A stretch of 17,410 nucleotides of DNA from an uncultured Aeromonadales bacterium (lineage in GTDB: Bacteria > Pseudomonadota > Gammaproteobacteria > Enterobacterales > Succinivibrionaceae). The stretch lies in contig CADBNP010000195.1 in NCBI GenBank assembly GCA_902796095.1, positions 1-17,410 of the forward strand. The letters are read 5' to 3'. The notes beneath the pieces were generated by a model. It saw nothing but the letters and a program-made list of their open reading frames with translations, ran no database searches and was not told the origin of the DNA. The position numbers were made by a program, and so were the translations under genes. Shown in pieces: positions 1 through 7,626 of this stretch; the first letter of the stretch is position 1, and the number at the start of each line of letters is the position of its first letter.

Positions 1-2618
1 GCCTCCCGTTCAGAGTTTCCGAATACTGTTTTAACAAAAATATTGCCGGAGGATGCACTTCCGTTAGGATAATGCATCATTACAGTAAGTGTTATTTCAT
101 GACTGTCGACAGTAACTTTTAAGTTTCTTGCTATTCTGAAATTCTGATTTCCCGTGCTCTTTACTGAAGATATGAGGTGCTTGTGGGTTTCGGAGTAGAT
201 GCGGTGATCCAGCCAGCCTCGGCTTATGTAGTTCATAAGCTTTGGATCGTTGGATGCCTGGATAGTTATGCACTTTGTTTTATTTCCTGAATACGAATAT
301 GCCGACAGCCAGCCCTTGCGTTTGAATGTCAGACAGAGATTGCAGAGAGCGGAGGTTACCGGATCCGGCAGATTCTCGGCGTTGATCCTCAGTACGGATC
401 TGTTCTGCCTGATGGCATTTACGTAAATTGATGTCAGAATGTTCTTGATATTGTCGTAGTTCTGATAGATTACGTTGGCACATCCGTCACTGTCTGTCAT
501 TTCCTTGGTATAGGTGTCAAAACCGCCCGATACTATGCCGGAATTACTGAATACTAGTTCAAGTTCATCCGGGGAAAACTCATATGCATGGATTTTGAAT
601 TTTGTCTGCTCTTCCTTTTGCTCTGCTGCCCCGGTCTCAGGTTTGACTGTCTCCGGTGATCCTTCACGATCCGGAGTCACATCCGCCTGTCCGGCTTTTT
701 CAGCACGTTCGGAGTCATTCTGTTCATGATCCCGGAAATCGCCGGAACTCATGTTGAATATCACCGGCATGTTCTGTTCAAAGGTCTCACAGTTGACCAC
801 ATATATGCTGCACTGGGCAGTCATTTTTTCTATTTTTTCAGAAGTCAGATCGTGGCATACGAGCAGAAGTCTGTTGCCTGCATCCCTCATGTTTTCTGAC
901 AGAGTGGAAATTTCAAGGGCGGCTTTTTCATAATCTCTGAGAGCTGTTTTGATAAAGGTGAACTGCTCTCCGATTTTAACGGCCAGATCTATCACTATGC
1001 TGAGATCACCCCTGGTGAGTTCCACGTTTCTTGCAATGGAGAAATCAGCTGGATTTTTCTTTAGCAGGAATTTGTTTACAAGTGATGCCACATAATGGGA
1101 GAACCATCTGCCCTCAATAAAGGAGATGAGCCGGCTGGACGGCTCAGCCGAGAAAATGATGGTTCTCATGACCTTTTTGTAGGAGTAGTTGGAGATCATC
1201 CCGCTTTTGTTCAGTGCCATCATAATCTGGCAGGCACATCCGTTCTCATAGGAACTTTTGTCAAGAAGCGACAGGGTGCCGTTGTGATTTGCCGTATTGA
1301 TGGATGTTCTGATGGTTGACAGGATCTGCTTTGCCAGAATGTAGTTTCTGCCGATAAGCAGTCCCGCAGTATCCACAACGGCAATATCAGAACTGTTTAC
1401 CTGAGAGCCGGTAATGCTGATACCGTATCTCTCCACCTCGTTCTTTATGGAGTCGGCTGTAAGAAAATGGACGGGATCCAGCAGAATGTTTACCGGAGAA
1501 GGAGTCTCATTTGCGGTACTTACGGTTATGTTCATGCACATTCTGTCCAGGATCCTGGTGATTACATTTCTGAAGTCCCTGAGGGTGCAGATGTTGAATC
1601 CGTGTATTTCTGAAATGCCGGCGGCCTGCTCATCCGTAATGCCGCTGACAACCATAAGGGAGTTCTGGTGCGGAATATGGTACCTGGATCCGAAATTCTT
1701 GTACTTGGTTACGCTGTCCTGGAAAATGCCGGATTTGCATTCTATCCACAGCGGCTGGGCATTGATAAAGCCCAGGATATCCAGTTCAAAGTTGTTTCCG
1801 TCCGGCAGAGAGATCTGCAGATTGCCATAGGTTTCGATTTCGCAGTTATATTGCTTCCGGTAGCTGTCCAGCATTTTCTGGAGAGCATTGAAAATGTAGA
1901 TTTCCATCCAGTGACCGGTAATAAAATTCACCACCGGCGGATTTTCAGACAGCTTGGCGTGGATTATATTTCTGTCCTGGCGGAAAAAGTAATTTTCCAG
2001 CATGGCGTTTTCAAACAGCACACTGCCGAGATTTTCGTATTTTGCTTTTACCTGCTTTGAGCATTTTGCCGTGCTGATCGACACTGGTTGCTTGTTGCTG
2101 GCTGAATACTTCAATGCCTTGAGGAACGGCTCTATATCGTCATAGTTGTCGCCTATTACCGATGCGATTCTCTCGAAAATGCTTCCGGCGTGAGGCATGT
2201 CCAGCAGTCGCAGGATTGTCATTCCGGAGCTTTTTATGAAGGAGTTGAGGAAGTAACCGGCAGGTACCAGTTCGGAAGCCTGCGGACCTGCGGTATCGGC
2301 GGCTGCCACTGCAGTCAGTGCGGCGGATCCTGATTTGACGGGATCTGCTCCTGAAGTCTCGTCTTTTGCTGATACCGGTGCAGTCTCCGCCACTGTATTG
2401 GTACCTGCCACAGGCTTGTTTAAAACGTCTGCTTTTGTTCCCGGCTGCTGAACGGCGGTATCTGTCTGCAGGACTCCGGCTTCCCGGACTGGTACTGTTC
2501 CGGAGGCTGACAGACGGCTGATGCTTTCAGATAAGGCAAAAATAGAATCCGCTATTCTGTCAAAGGTTCTGATCAGAGCCTCTGCCTTTTTCTTTCCGAT
2601 TAGTTTGATGCTTCCCAT
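1..2618 (-). CDS. Card1/DUF1887-like nuclease with three tandem wHTH + PD-(D/E)XK units (3' end missing)
   Basis: The minus strand is open from ATG 2618 to the left edge (872 codons, no stop). I prefer this start over ATG 2630 because GGAGAG lies just upstream of it. Numbering from 2618: residues 30-130 are an Ala/Thr/Pro-rich linker. A unit of about 270-295 residues then repeats three times, starting at V154 (VIGDNY), L421 (LIGRNY) and V716 (VIYQNY). Each unit has a helical, winged-helix-like part leading to a Trp motif (GHWME at 235-239, GRWFS at 503-507, GWLD at 801-804), then a beta-rich nuclease-like core. Copy 1 has E239, E278-L-D280 and I-E293-C-K295, the signature of Card1/Can2-type PD-(D/E)XK nucleases. 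Copies 2 and 3 read FIKT (555-558) and FVKT (861-864), so the catalytic Glu is replaced. An acidic, low-complexity linker lies before copy 3. I see no CARF domain at the N terminus, unlike CRISPR-associated Card1. Metal-dependent cleavage of nucleic acid by copy 1 is inferred; the biological role is unknown. Confidence 0.82.
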   Translation of the reverse strand, partial: MGSIKLIGKKKAEALIRTFDRIADSIFALSESISRLSASGTVPVREAGVLQTDTAVQQPGTKADVLNKPVAGTNTVAETAPVSAKDETSGADPVKSGSAALTAVAAADTAGPQASELVPAGYFLNSFIKSSGMTILRLLDMPHAGSIFERIASVIGDNYDDIEPFLKALKYSASNKQPVSISTAKCSKQVKAKYENLGSVLFENAMLENYFFRQDRNIIHAKLSENPPVVNFITGHWMEIYIFNALQKMLDSYRKQYNCEIETYGNLQISLPDGNNFELDILGFINAQPLWIECKSGIFQDSVTKYKNFGSRYHIPHQNSLMVVSGITDEQAAGISEIHGFNICTLRDFRNVITRILDRMCMNITVSTANETPSPVNILLDPVHFLTADSIKNEVERYGISITGSQVNSSDIAVVDTAGLLIGRNYILAKQILSTIRTSINTANHNGTLSLLDKSSYENGCACQIMMALNKSGMISNYSYKKVMRTIIFSAEPSSRLISFIEGRWFSHYVASLVNKFLLKKNPADFSIARNVELTRGDLSIVIDLAVKIGEQFTFIKTALRDYEKAALEISTLSENMRDAGNRLLLVCHDLTSEKIEKMTAQCSIYVVNCETFEQNMPVIFNMSSGDFRDHEQNDSERAEKAGQADVTPDREGSPETVKPETGAAEQKEEQTKFKIHAYEFSPDELELVFSNSGIVSGGFDTYTKEMTDSDGCANVIYQNYDNIKNILTSIYVNAIRQNRSVLRINAENLPDPVTSALCNLCLTFKRKGWLSAYSYSGNKTKCITIQASNDPKLMNYISRGWLDHRIYSETHKHLISSVKSTGNQNFRIARNLKVTVDSHEITLTVMMHYPNGSASSGNIFVKTVFGNSERE

Positions 2619-2647
2619 GCTGCTCTCCATTAAAGATATTAAACAGA

Positions 2648-2688
2648 ACAAAATGTAAAAAGATGAACCAATACCTGCAGGTTCATCT
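2648..2688 (-). terminator. Intrinsic terminator-like hairpin in the leader of the nuclease-like gene
   Basis: A perfect 9-bp inverted repeat, agatgaacc (2661-2669) and ggttcatct (2680-2688), has a 10-nt loop. Read on the minus strand it is followed at once by TTTTTACATTTTG, a U-rich tract typical of Rho-independent terminators. It lies about 30 nt upstream of the nuclease-like gene start and about 130 nt beyond the amylase terminator. It may be a backup terminator for the amylase transcript or a leader attenuator for the nuclease-like gene; the sequence alone does not decide. Confidence 0.6.
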
Positions 2689-2813
2689 GCAATCTTATGT
2701 TTGGAGAAATCAAATGTCTGTGATTATGATCGACTTAAAAATAATCCGAAACAGTTCCTGACCTGTCTTATTCCGGAAATTGTGAACTGAGGAAAACTTC
2801 AGATTGTACTGAG

Positions 2814-2850
2814 ATAAAATAAAAAAGGATCCCGAGCGGGGATCCTGTCT
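2814..2850 (-). terminator. Rho-independent terminator of the amylase gene
   Basis: Stem ggatccc (2827-2833) pairs perfectly with gggatcc (2839-2845) around a 5-nt loop. On the minus strand the stem is followed by TTTTTTATTTTATC. It begins about 25 nt after the amylase stop codon at 2870-2872, so it fits a strong intrinsic terminator for that transcript. Confidence 0.85.
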
Positions 2851-2869
2851 TTAAGTCTTTCAGGAGAGA

Positions 2870-4711
2870 TTACTCTTCCTCAATGTTTATATAGGTCTTT
2901 TTGTCTGACAATTCCTTTGAGGCGTGTCCGAATACGCCGTCCAGGATGAAGTACATGTTCTTACCGTGTACCGCATCAATCAGCCCTTTGAGTGAAGCGA
3001 GTCCGCCAAAGTCGTCATCAATATTTGCTTCATCTCCCTTGTAGTGGGAATCTGCATAATAGCCGGTGGAATAGGTCTTGTTTGTATTTCCGTCGGTTGA
3101 TTTCGGATTGTGGAACACCGGTGTAATCCAGAGAGTATTTGCACCCGAACCGCTGATGAAATCAAGAGACGATTTGATGCCTCCCATGGTTCCCTTGTGC
3201 TCGGACGGACCCCAGGCCTTGCCCTTGCCGTTGCCGTCACCGCCGTTCACAGCAGCCTCAACCATTACCTGGTAGATAATCAGACCGCATTTTTCAGGAT
3301 TCTCGCCCTTGTAGCAGGTGAAGGAGTTGATGGTATCATCGAACATCTGTGCCATGTTTGATACGCTGGTTGCTGCCGTGACCTCGTAAATTGCATTGTC
3401 TGCATTTTCTTCGCCGGCTTCCACCTTGTAGATCTTGGCTGACCATGCCTCCATGTTGAATACAAGATCCCCGCCGAAGGCATCGGCATTGTTTACCCTC
3501 ACATCGTCAGCTGTAGTGTCTATTACAGGAGTCAGCTTGCAGCTGTCGGCATTGACAGCCTTCCGGCAAAGATATTTCGAAACCTCGGTGTTCAGAGACA
3601 GAGTGCGATCCTGCGCAGAAGTTGACATTACGAAAACATATGCGTCATCGGAGTCATTGGCTTTCTTTACGTCAACGTAGAAATTGGCGCTGTCCTCACT
3701 GACAATAGTTCCGGATGTGGAATAGATATGGTAGCGTTTGCCGTTGAACATGGCGGGAGTTTCCGTTCTGAACTTCATCAGTGCCGCGGTTTTTTCTCTC
3801 AGTGCTTTCTGCCATGCCTTCAGCCCTGTATCATTGGATACACCCTGGGTTCTTGAGGCGTTGTCATTCCAGCACGTATCTCCGTTGCCGCAGTCATCGC
3901 CGTCGTTAACCCAGCCAGGCAGATAGTCGCCGTATTCGTCACCGTAGTATATGGTGATAGGTCCGGTGTAGGCTGTTTCAAAGGCAAGAGCCAGAAGATG
4001 CCTCAGTGAATATTCATCCTGATCCACATCAGCCTCGTTGACAAAACCGCTTCTGAAAAGCAGATTGCCCAGTCTTACAACGTCATGATTATCTATGAAC
4101 ATGGCCGGCATTACGTTTTTATCAGAATAACGGATATAGTTTCCGTATCCCCATCCGCCGGCGAGACTTTCTGCCGGAGCAAATTTATTTCCTGACTCTT
4201 CGCATGCCAGAACCTTGACCAGCTGATATCTGAGAGGAAAGTTGAATGCTGAGTCAAGGGCGTGATTCTTGAGAACAGACCTTTCAATCTGTGCTCCGTC
4301 TCCATCCCACACTTCAGCAACCGTAAAACCGAGAAGATTGTTCGCTTCAGCTGATTCCGCAACCTGGGCGCTGATTTCCTGCCAGGCTTCATTTGGAACC
4401 TGATATGCCTGATCAAGTCTCCAGCCGTCTATCTTGTACTTCTCCATCATGTTTTTTACAAGGAGTTTGAAGTATTGCTTTGTCTTGGCAGCGTTCCAGT
4501 CAAAACAGGTTTCATAGTTCTGGGCGTTCTCCTCCCCTCCCTGCATGTTTATACATGTGCCGCTCTTTACCGGAGATACCTTGTCTACACCTGGATCCGG
4601 ATCAGGATCGTCACCGCCGCCGCCACCTCCATGTCCGCCGCCGCAGGCTGTCATGGTCATGGCAATTATTGAAGCAAGAACAGTTTTCTTTAAAACAAGT
4701 GGATTCAGCAT
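2870..4711 (-). CDS. Circularly permuted GH13 (alpha-amylase family) lipoprotein
   Basis: This 613-residue protein probably cleaves alpha-1,4-glucan outside the cell while anchored as a lipoprotein. A signal peptide ends in TMTAC, with lipidated C23, followed by a Gly-rich and DPDPDP linker. GH13 motifs are all present but in permuted order. Region II is DGWRLD with nucleophile D100. Region III is AEVWD with acid E133. Region IV is IDNHD (206-210). YYGDEYG (255-261) marks beta8. A beta-rich domain C spans about 325-432. Only then come beta1 (GLIIYQVMV, 476-484), beta2 to beta3 elements (TYSTGYYADSHY, 546-557) and region I DGVFGH (591-596), 17 residues before the C terminus. The ends fall inside domain B, so old N- and C-termini are joined through domain C and a linker at about 432-475. 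GH70 is the classical permuted relative. The reading frame is uninterrupted and the start has GGAG about 8 nt upstream. Permutation is read directly from motif order; activity is inferred. Confidence 0.88.
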   Translation of the reverse strand: MLNPLVLKKTVLASIIAMTMTACGGGHGGGGGGDDPDPDPGVDKVSPVKSGTCINMQGGEENAQNYETCFDWNAAKTKQYFKLLVKNMMEKYKIDGWRLDQAYQVPNEAWQEISAQVAESAEANNLLGFTVAEVWDGDGAQIERSVLKNHALDSAFNFPLRYQLVKVLACEESGNKFAPAESLAGGWGYGNYIRYSDKNVMPAMFIDNHDVVRLGNLLFRSGFVNEADVDQDEYSLRHLLALAFETAYTGPITIYYGDEYGDYLPGWVNDGDDCGNGDTCWNDNASRTQGVSNDTGLKAWQKALREKTAALMKFRTETPAMFNGKRYHIYSTSGTIVSEDSANFYVDVKKANDSDDAYVFVMSTSAQDRTLSLNTEVSKYLCRKAVNADSCKLTPVIDTTADDVRVNNADAFGGDLVFNMEAWSAKIYKVEAGEENADNAIYEVTAATSVSNMAQMFDDTINSFTCYKGENPEKCGLIIYQVMVEAAVNGGDGNGKGKAWGPSEHKGTMGGIKSSLDFISGSGANTLWITPVFHNPKSTDGNTNKTYSTGYYADSHYKGDEANIDDDFGGLASLKGLIDAVHGKNMYFILDGVFGHASKELSDKKTYINIEEE

Positions 4712-4733
4712 AAAGTTCTCCGTTTAAATAAAT

Positions 4734-4782
4734 TTGGAAGATTCTTGCATAAAACTGAATTTGATATATTGATGCGGATCAA
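4734..4782 (-). promoter_or_regulatory. FNR-type operator and candidate class II promoter for the amylase gene
   Basis: ttgatgcggatcaa at 4769-4782 matches the FNR consensus TTGAT-N4-ATCAA at every defined base. On the minus strand an extended -10 candidate, TGC-AAGAAT (hexamer 4741-4746), would place transcription start at about 4734. That puts the palindrome centre at -41.5, the standard position for FNR class II activation, with a 22-nt leader ending in a GGAGA ribosome site. The palindrome is seen directly; the start site and regulator are inferred. The same site could also act on the divergent gene, whose -10 candidate is tatatt at 4812-4817. Confidence 0.6.
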
Positions 4783-4953
4783 CATATCTGTTTTTTATAA
4801 AAAATTCTATTTATATTAAGGAGATGTGCGTCAATTTTTGAAGGGAACTAAGGATATTTGCCACAGTCTAAGTGTTGGTTTGTCTCTGATTTTTATTTGA
4901 GACTGCCGCATATGCACCGTCTGATCATGAACGTTTTATTAAGGAGGTCGGGC

Positions 4954-5505
4954 ATGAAGGTTTATCACATGTTATTTATCGCATCAGTTCTTTTCCTTTC
5001 CAGTTCCGCTGCTGTATCCACTGAGCCCGGAACCAGCGACAGGGAGAAGGAAATTTCAGAACAGATTGTAAATATGAAAAATCCGTTTACCGAACAGGCT
5101 TCTCTTTCCGAGGCTGAGGCGAAAGCCGGATTTTCCATGAAGCAGCTTAAATACATTCCTTCCTATTATGATCCCGTACCGAAGATTTATGTTCTGGATG
5201 ACGGTGTAATGATCCAGGTTGTATATGTGGAGCCCATGGATCAGAAGAGAATTACCTACAGAGCCTCAAAGAAGATCTCCACATCTGAAATGAACGGTGA
5301 CTACAGTGAATATCCGGATGAGAGCAGACTGAAGATCGGTGATCTGAATCTTCTCGTAAAGGGAAGCGACGGTGTGATCTACACTGCGGAGTGGGCTGCC
5401 GGCGGTATAAATTACTGTCTTCTCATTGATGACGGTATGGAGGAGATTGAGATTAAGGAACTGTTTCTTGGTGCCCAGGAGGATGTTCCGGACGGCGGAT
5501 CGTAA
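4954..5505 (+). CDS. Secreted DUF4367-like protein of unknown function
   Basis: The chosen ATG at 4954 has an ideal aaggagg 6 nt upstream and starts a typical signal peptide (MKVYHMLFIASVLF, cleavage near residue 20-22). The open frame extends back to 4858, but that extension lacks a ribosome site and would bury the signal peptide. The product is 183 residues, about 160 after processing. The mature part resembles DUF4367 domains: a short N-terminal region with an NPF motif (43-45), a strand pair around 76-93, then TYRAS (101-105), GDYSEY (115-120), and AEW with GGINY (145-154) before a final helix-strand. That family is known mainly from Firmicutes, often attached to anti-sigma factor-like membrane proteins; here it is free and exported. 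No catalytic residues are evident. It is divergent from the amylase and may share its FNR-type operator. Family assignment is by eye and moderately sure; function is unknown. Confidence 0.75.
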   Translation: MKVYHMLFIASVLFLSSSAAVSTEPGTSDREKEISEQIVNMKNPFTEQASLSEAEAKAGFSMKQLKYIPSYYDPVPKIYVLDDGVMIQVVYVEPMDQKRITYRASKKISTSEMNGDYSEYPDESRLKIGDLNLLVKGSDGVIYTAEWAAGGINYCLLIDDGMEEIEIKELFLGAQEDVPDGGS

Positions 5506-5582
5506 TCTGAAATCTTTCCAGTTGTTTGACGGATCGCAATGTGAGCTGATTGCAGAGCAGACAGGCATGGCATTGTCAGGAT

Positions 5583-5619
5583 GATGAAGGAAGCTTCTTT
5601 GTCAGCGTCTTCCTTCATC
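5583..5619. other. 11-bp perfect inverted repeat between convergent genes
   Basis: gatgaaggaag (5583-5593) and cttccttcatc (5609-5619) are exact reverse complements around a 15-nt loop. It sits between two converging genes (stops at 5505 and 5647-5649), where a shared terminator is expected. No T-rich tract follows on either strand, so it does not meet the usual intrinsic terminator pattern. It may block Rho-dependent 3' end trimming or terminate weakly in both directions. Confidence 0.45.
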
Positions 5620-5646
5620 GGGAGCGCCGCAGGGCGACTGCATGCG

Positions 5647-7626
5647 TCAGTTTTGTCTGGTGTCCGGACTGTCCGGAACAAGTTTTTTCATGCCGGCTCT
5701 CATTAATTCCACAGCCCTGTCCAGATCAGTCCTGTTTTCCTGTTCTCTGTGCTGGATAAAATATCCAATCAGAGCTTCCTGCTGTCTGTCCGGCCATTCT
5801 GTCCATTCCGCCGTATTTTCCGCAATCCATCTGATTACATGGGTAAGTGCCTGTTCGGGACTTCTGAGGCCATACGCCAGAGAGTTCAGGTTTCGAATAT
5901 AGTTTCCGTCGGCTTTTTCCGCCCTTATCCCGTGTCTGAGCAGAAGAACTGCGGCTGCAGATGAAAGCTCCCTGTGCTGCCAGCCGGCGGAAAGAATGTA
6001 TTCCCTTATGAATTCATCGTGCCATTCCTGCATAACTTCCCGCTTCAGACTGCCGCCGGTTTTCAGCATTACAACCGAGAACAGTCCGCTGGCGGCATCC
6101 TCTCTCATTCCGACTTTTACCGGAACGTAGCCGTTGCTCTGCCAGAATTTAAGGAGATCCTCTGCTATGCCGAAGGATACTCCGAAGAAGTCAGTACTGT
6201 CAGTCAGCTGATTTTCTGCATATCTGATCAGGGTTGAGCCGTAGCTGTTGCGGCGCAGCTCATCCGGAACAACTATCCGCACAATGCGGAAGAAACGGTA
6301 GTATCCCGCATTTTTGAATCCGCAGTGTGCCACCAGTGTCTGAGGGATCAGATTTCCTCTCGGGCGTCTGCGGTTCAGGAAAACCTCGGGTACCATGGCG
6401 TCCTTCATTTCTTCGCAGATTCCCCACAGTACTCCGTTTATTTTCTCCCGGTCGTCGGCAATGACGAAAAGACGGTTGAGGGGATTATCAAGAAGCTGTC
6501 TCAGATCTGACGGCGATGTTTTGTAATGACTCCCGCTCAGCAGAGAATAGATCCCGCCCAGCAGTTTTTCACTCTTCATGAGATCTCCGGCGTTTACCTC
6601 TCTGATCTGCAGCGTATCGGCCGGTACCACCCGCCCGTCAGGCGTGTGTTCCTCAATGCATCCCGGACAGAATATTTTCTTCCACAGTTTTCCGAGGCTG
6701 TCATCCTCATGTCTGAAGCATGTGTTCAAATGGTTGAGTCTGTATTTCAGACCTCTCATGTCAAGATACGGCAGAAATTTCAGCATGATTCCGGAACCGG
6801 TGCCCTCGTAGCCTTCCGTTGTTCCCGCAAGGAGAAGTCTGGCTCCGGTTGATACAAGCTCCTTGAGCTTTGGCAGCGGCACGGATGCAACTTCGTCTAT
6901 CACAATGACATTCCTTGAGGAAAGTTCCTTCGCCGCTATGGCATCAATTCCGGTAAAGTGAACGTCGGGATTGTAGTCAAGGATCTTCTTTGCCGCGTGG
7001 GAAATCATGCCGGTCACCGTGATTCTGTACTTCTTTTTTATAAGTTCCCTCACCATGAATGCCATTCTTGTGGATTTGCCGCTTCCCCTGCATCCTGTTA
7101 CAAGGAGAACCTTCAGCTGGTCGTCAGACAGAAATTCCTTCATTCTGTCTGTAAGTTCAAGAAAACTCAGATCGTAGTCCTTGTTCGGCCGCTCCTTTAT
7201 TTTCAGCAGTTCATCCGTGTTGCTGCAGGAATCAATTTTTGAAAGACAGTCGCAGTCTGAGACAATATCGACCATTCTTCTCAGAAAGTTGTTGTGAAGC
7301 TGTACCTTCCGATCAGATTTGTAACGCAGTGCATCCTCGTCATGAAAAATTTCAGGGTTTGCAATTTCCCCGAAGTTCCTTGCACCGATAATCAGCATGC
7401 CTCCCGAGGTCACCATGCCTTCCAGTGATGACAGTACCTCGGGATTTACTCTCTGCAGAGCGGAGTATCCCACGCTGTTAAAACCCTCTCCGAGATGTCC
7501 GTAGGATTTTGATATGGTTTTGTAGTTGGTTTCGTCCACAACAAAATTACAGAGTTTCGAGAGAGCGGAGGAAACAAAGCTGTCTTCACCTTCAACGATT
7601 ACCAGTTTTCTTTCTGTTTTCTTCAT
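5647..7626 (-). CDS. tmcA: tRNA(Met) cytidine acetyltransferase TmcA
   Basis: TmcA makes N4-acetylcytidine at the wobble position of elongator tRNA(Met), using acetyl-CoA and ATP or GTP. The protein is 659 residues, close to the E. coli length. Visible in order: an N-terminal DUF1726-like domain (1-140), a RecD-like ATPase module with Walker A GCRGSGKST (178-186) and Walker B DEVASVP (244-250), the family motif GYEGTGSG (272-279), a GNAT acetyltransferase module (about 385-525) with RPRGNLIPQ (421-429), RIVVPDELRRNSYGSTL (450-466, acetyl-CoA loop region) and SFGIAEDLLKFW (484-495), then a helical tRNA-binding C-terminal region. It stands alone, divergent from the MSHA operon. The start codon follows only a weak GAG ribosome site. 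In Walker B, a second Ala of the usual DEAA-type motif is replaced, giving DEVAS; all other motifs look intact. Confidence 0.95.
   Translation of the reverse strand: MKKTERKLVIVEGEDSFVSSALSKLCNFVVDETNYKTISKSYGHLGEGFNSVGYSALQRVNPEVLSSLEGMVTSGGMLIIGARNFGEIANPEIFHDEDALRYKSDRKVQLHNNFLRRMVDIVSDCDCLSKIDSCSNTDELLKIKERPNKDYDLSFLELTDRMKEFLSDDQLKVLLVTGCRGSGKSTRMAFMVRELIKKKYRITVTGMISHAAKKILDYNPDVHFTGIDAIAAKELSSRNVIVIDEVASVPLPKLKELVSTGARLLLAGTTEGYEGTGSGIMLKFLPYLDMRGLKYRLNHLNTCFRHEDDSLGKLWKKIFCPGCIEEHTPDGRVVPADTLQIREVNAGDLMKSEKLLGGIYSLLSGSHYKTSPSDLRQLLDNPLNRLFVIADDREKINGVLWGICEEMKDAMVPEVFLNRRRPRGNLIPQTLVAHCGFKNAGYYRFFRIVRIVVPDELRRNSYGSTLIRYAENQLTDSTDFFGVSFGIAEDLLKFWQSNGYVPVKVGMREDAASGLFSVVMLKTGGSLKREVMQEWHDEFIREYILSAGWQHRELSSAAAVLLLRHGIRAEKADGNYIRNLNSLAYGLRSPEQALTHVIRWIAENTAEWTEWPDRQQEALIGYFIQHREQENRTDLDRAVELMRAGMKKLVPDSPDTRQN

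Noticed and set aside
1414..2060. Overlapping plus-strand ORFs of 138 and 130 codons
   Set aside because: They lie antisense inside the long open minus-strand nuclease-like frame, lack ribosome sites and show no recognisable domains.
1..2618. CRISPR-Cas type III accessory (Card1 with CARF) in a CRISPR locus
   Set aside because: No CARF-like domain is visible in the N-terminal region, and no CRISPR repeats or cas genes are in the window.
2870..4711. Amylase read as a broken or chimeric pseudogene
   Set aside because: The frame is intact, the lipoprotein signal and terminator are present, and every GH13 region is found exactly once; permutation explains the order better than decay.
4858..4953. 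N-terminal extension of the secreted DUF4367-like protein
   Set aside because: The upstream ATG has no ribosome site, while ATG 4954 has an ideal one and begins a proper signal peptide.
5583..5619. Classical bidirectional intrinsic terminator
   Set aside because: The stem is perfect, but neither strand has the following T-rich run, so I list it only as an inverted repeat.
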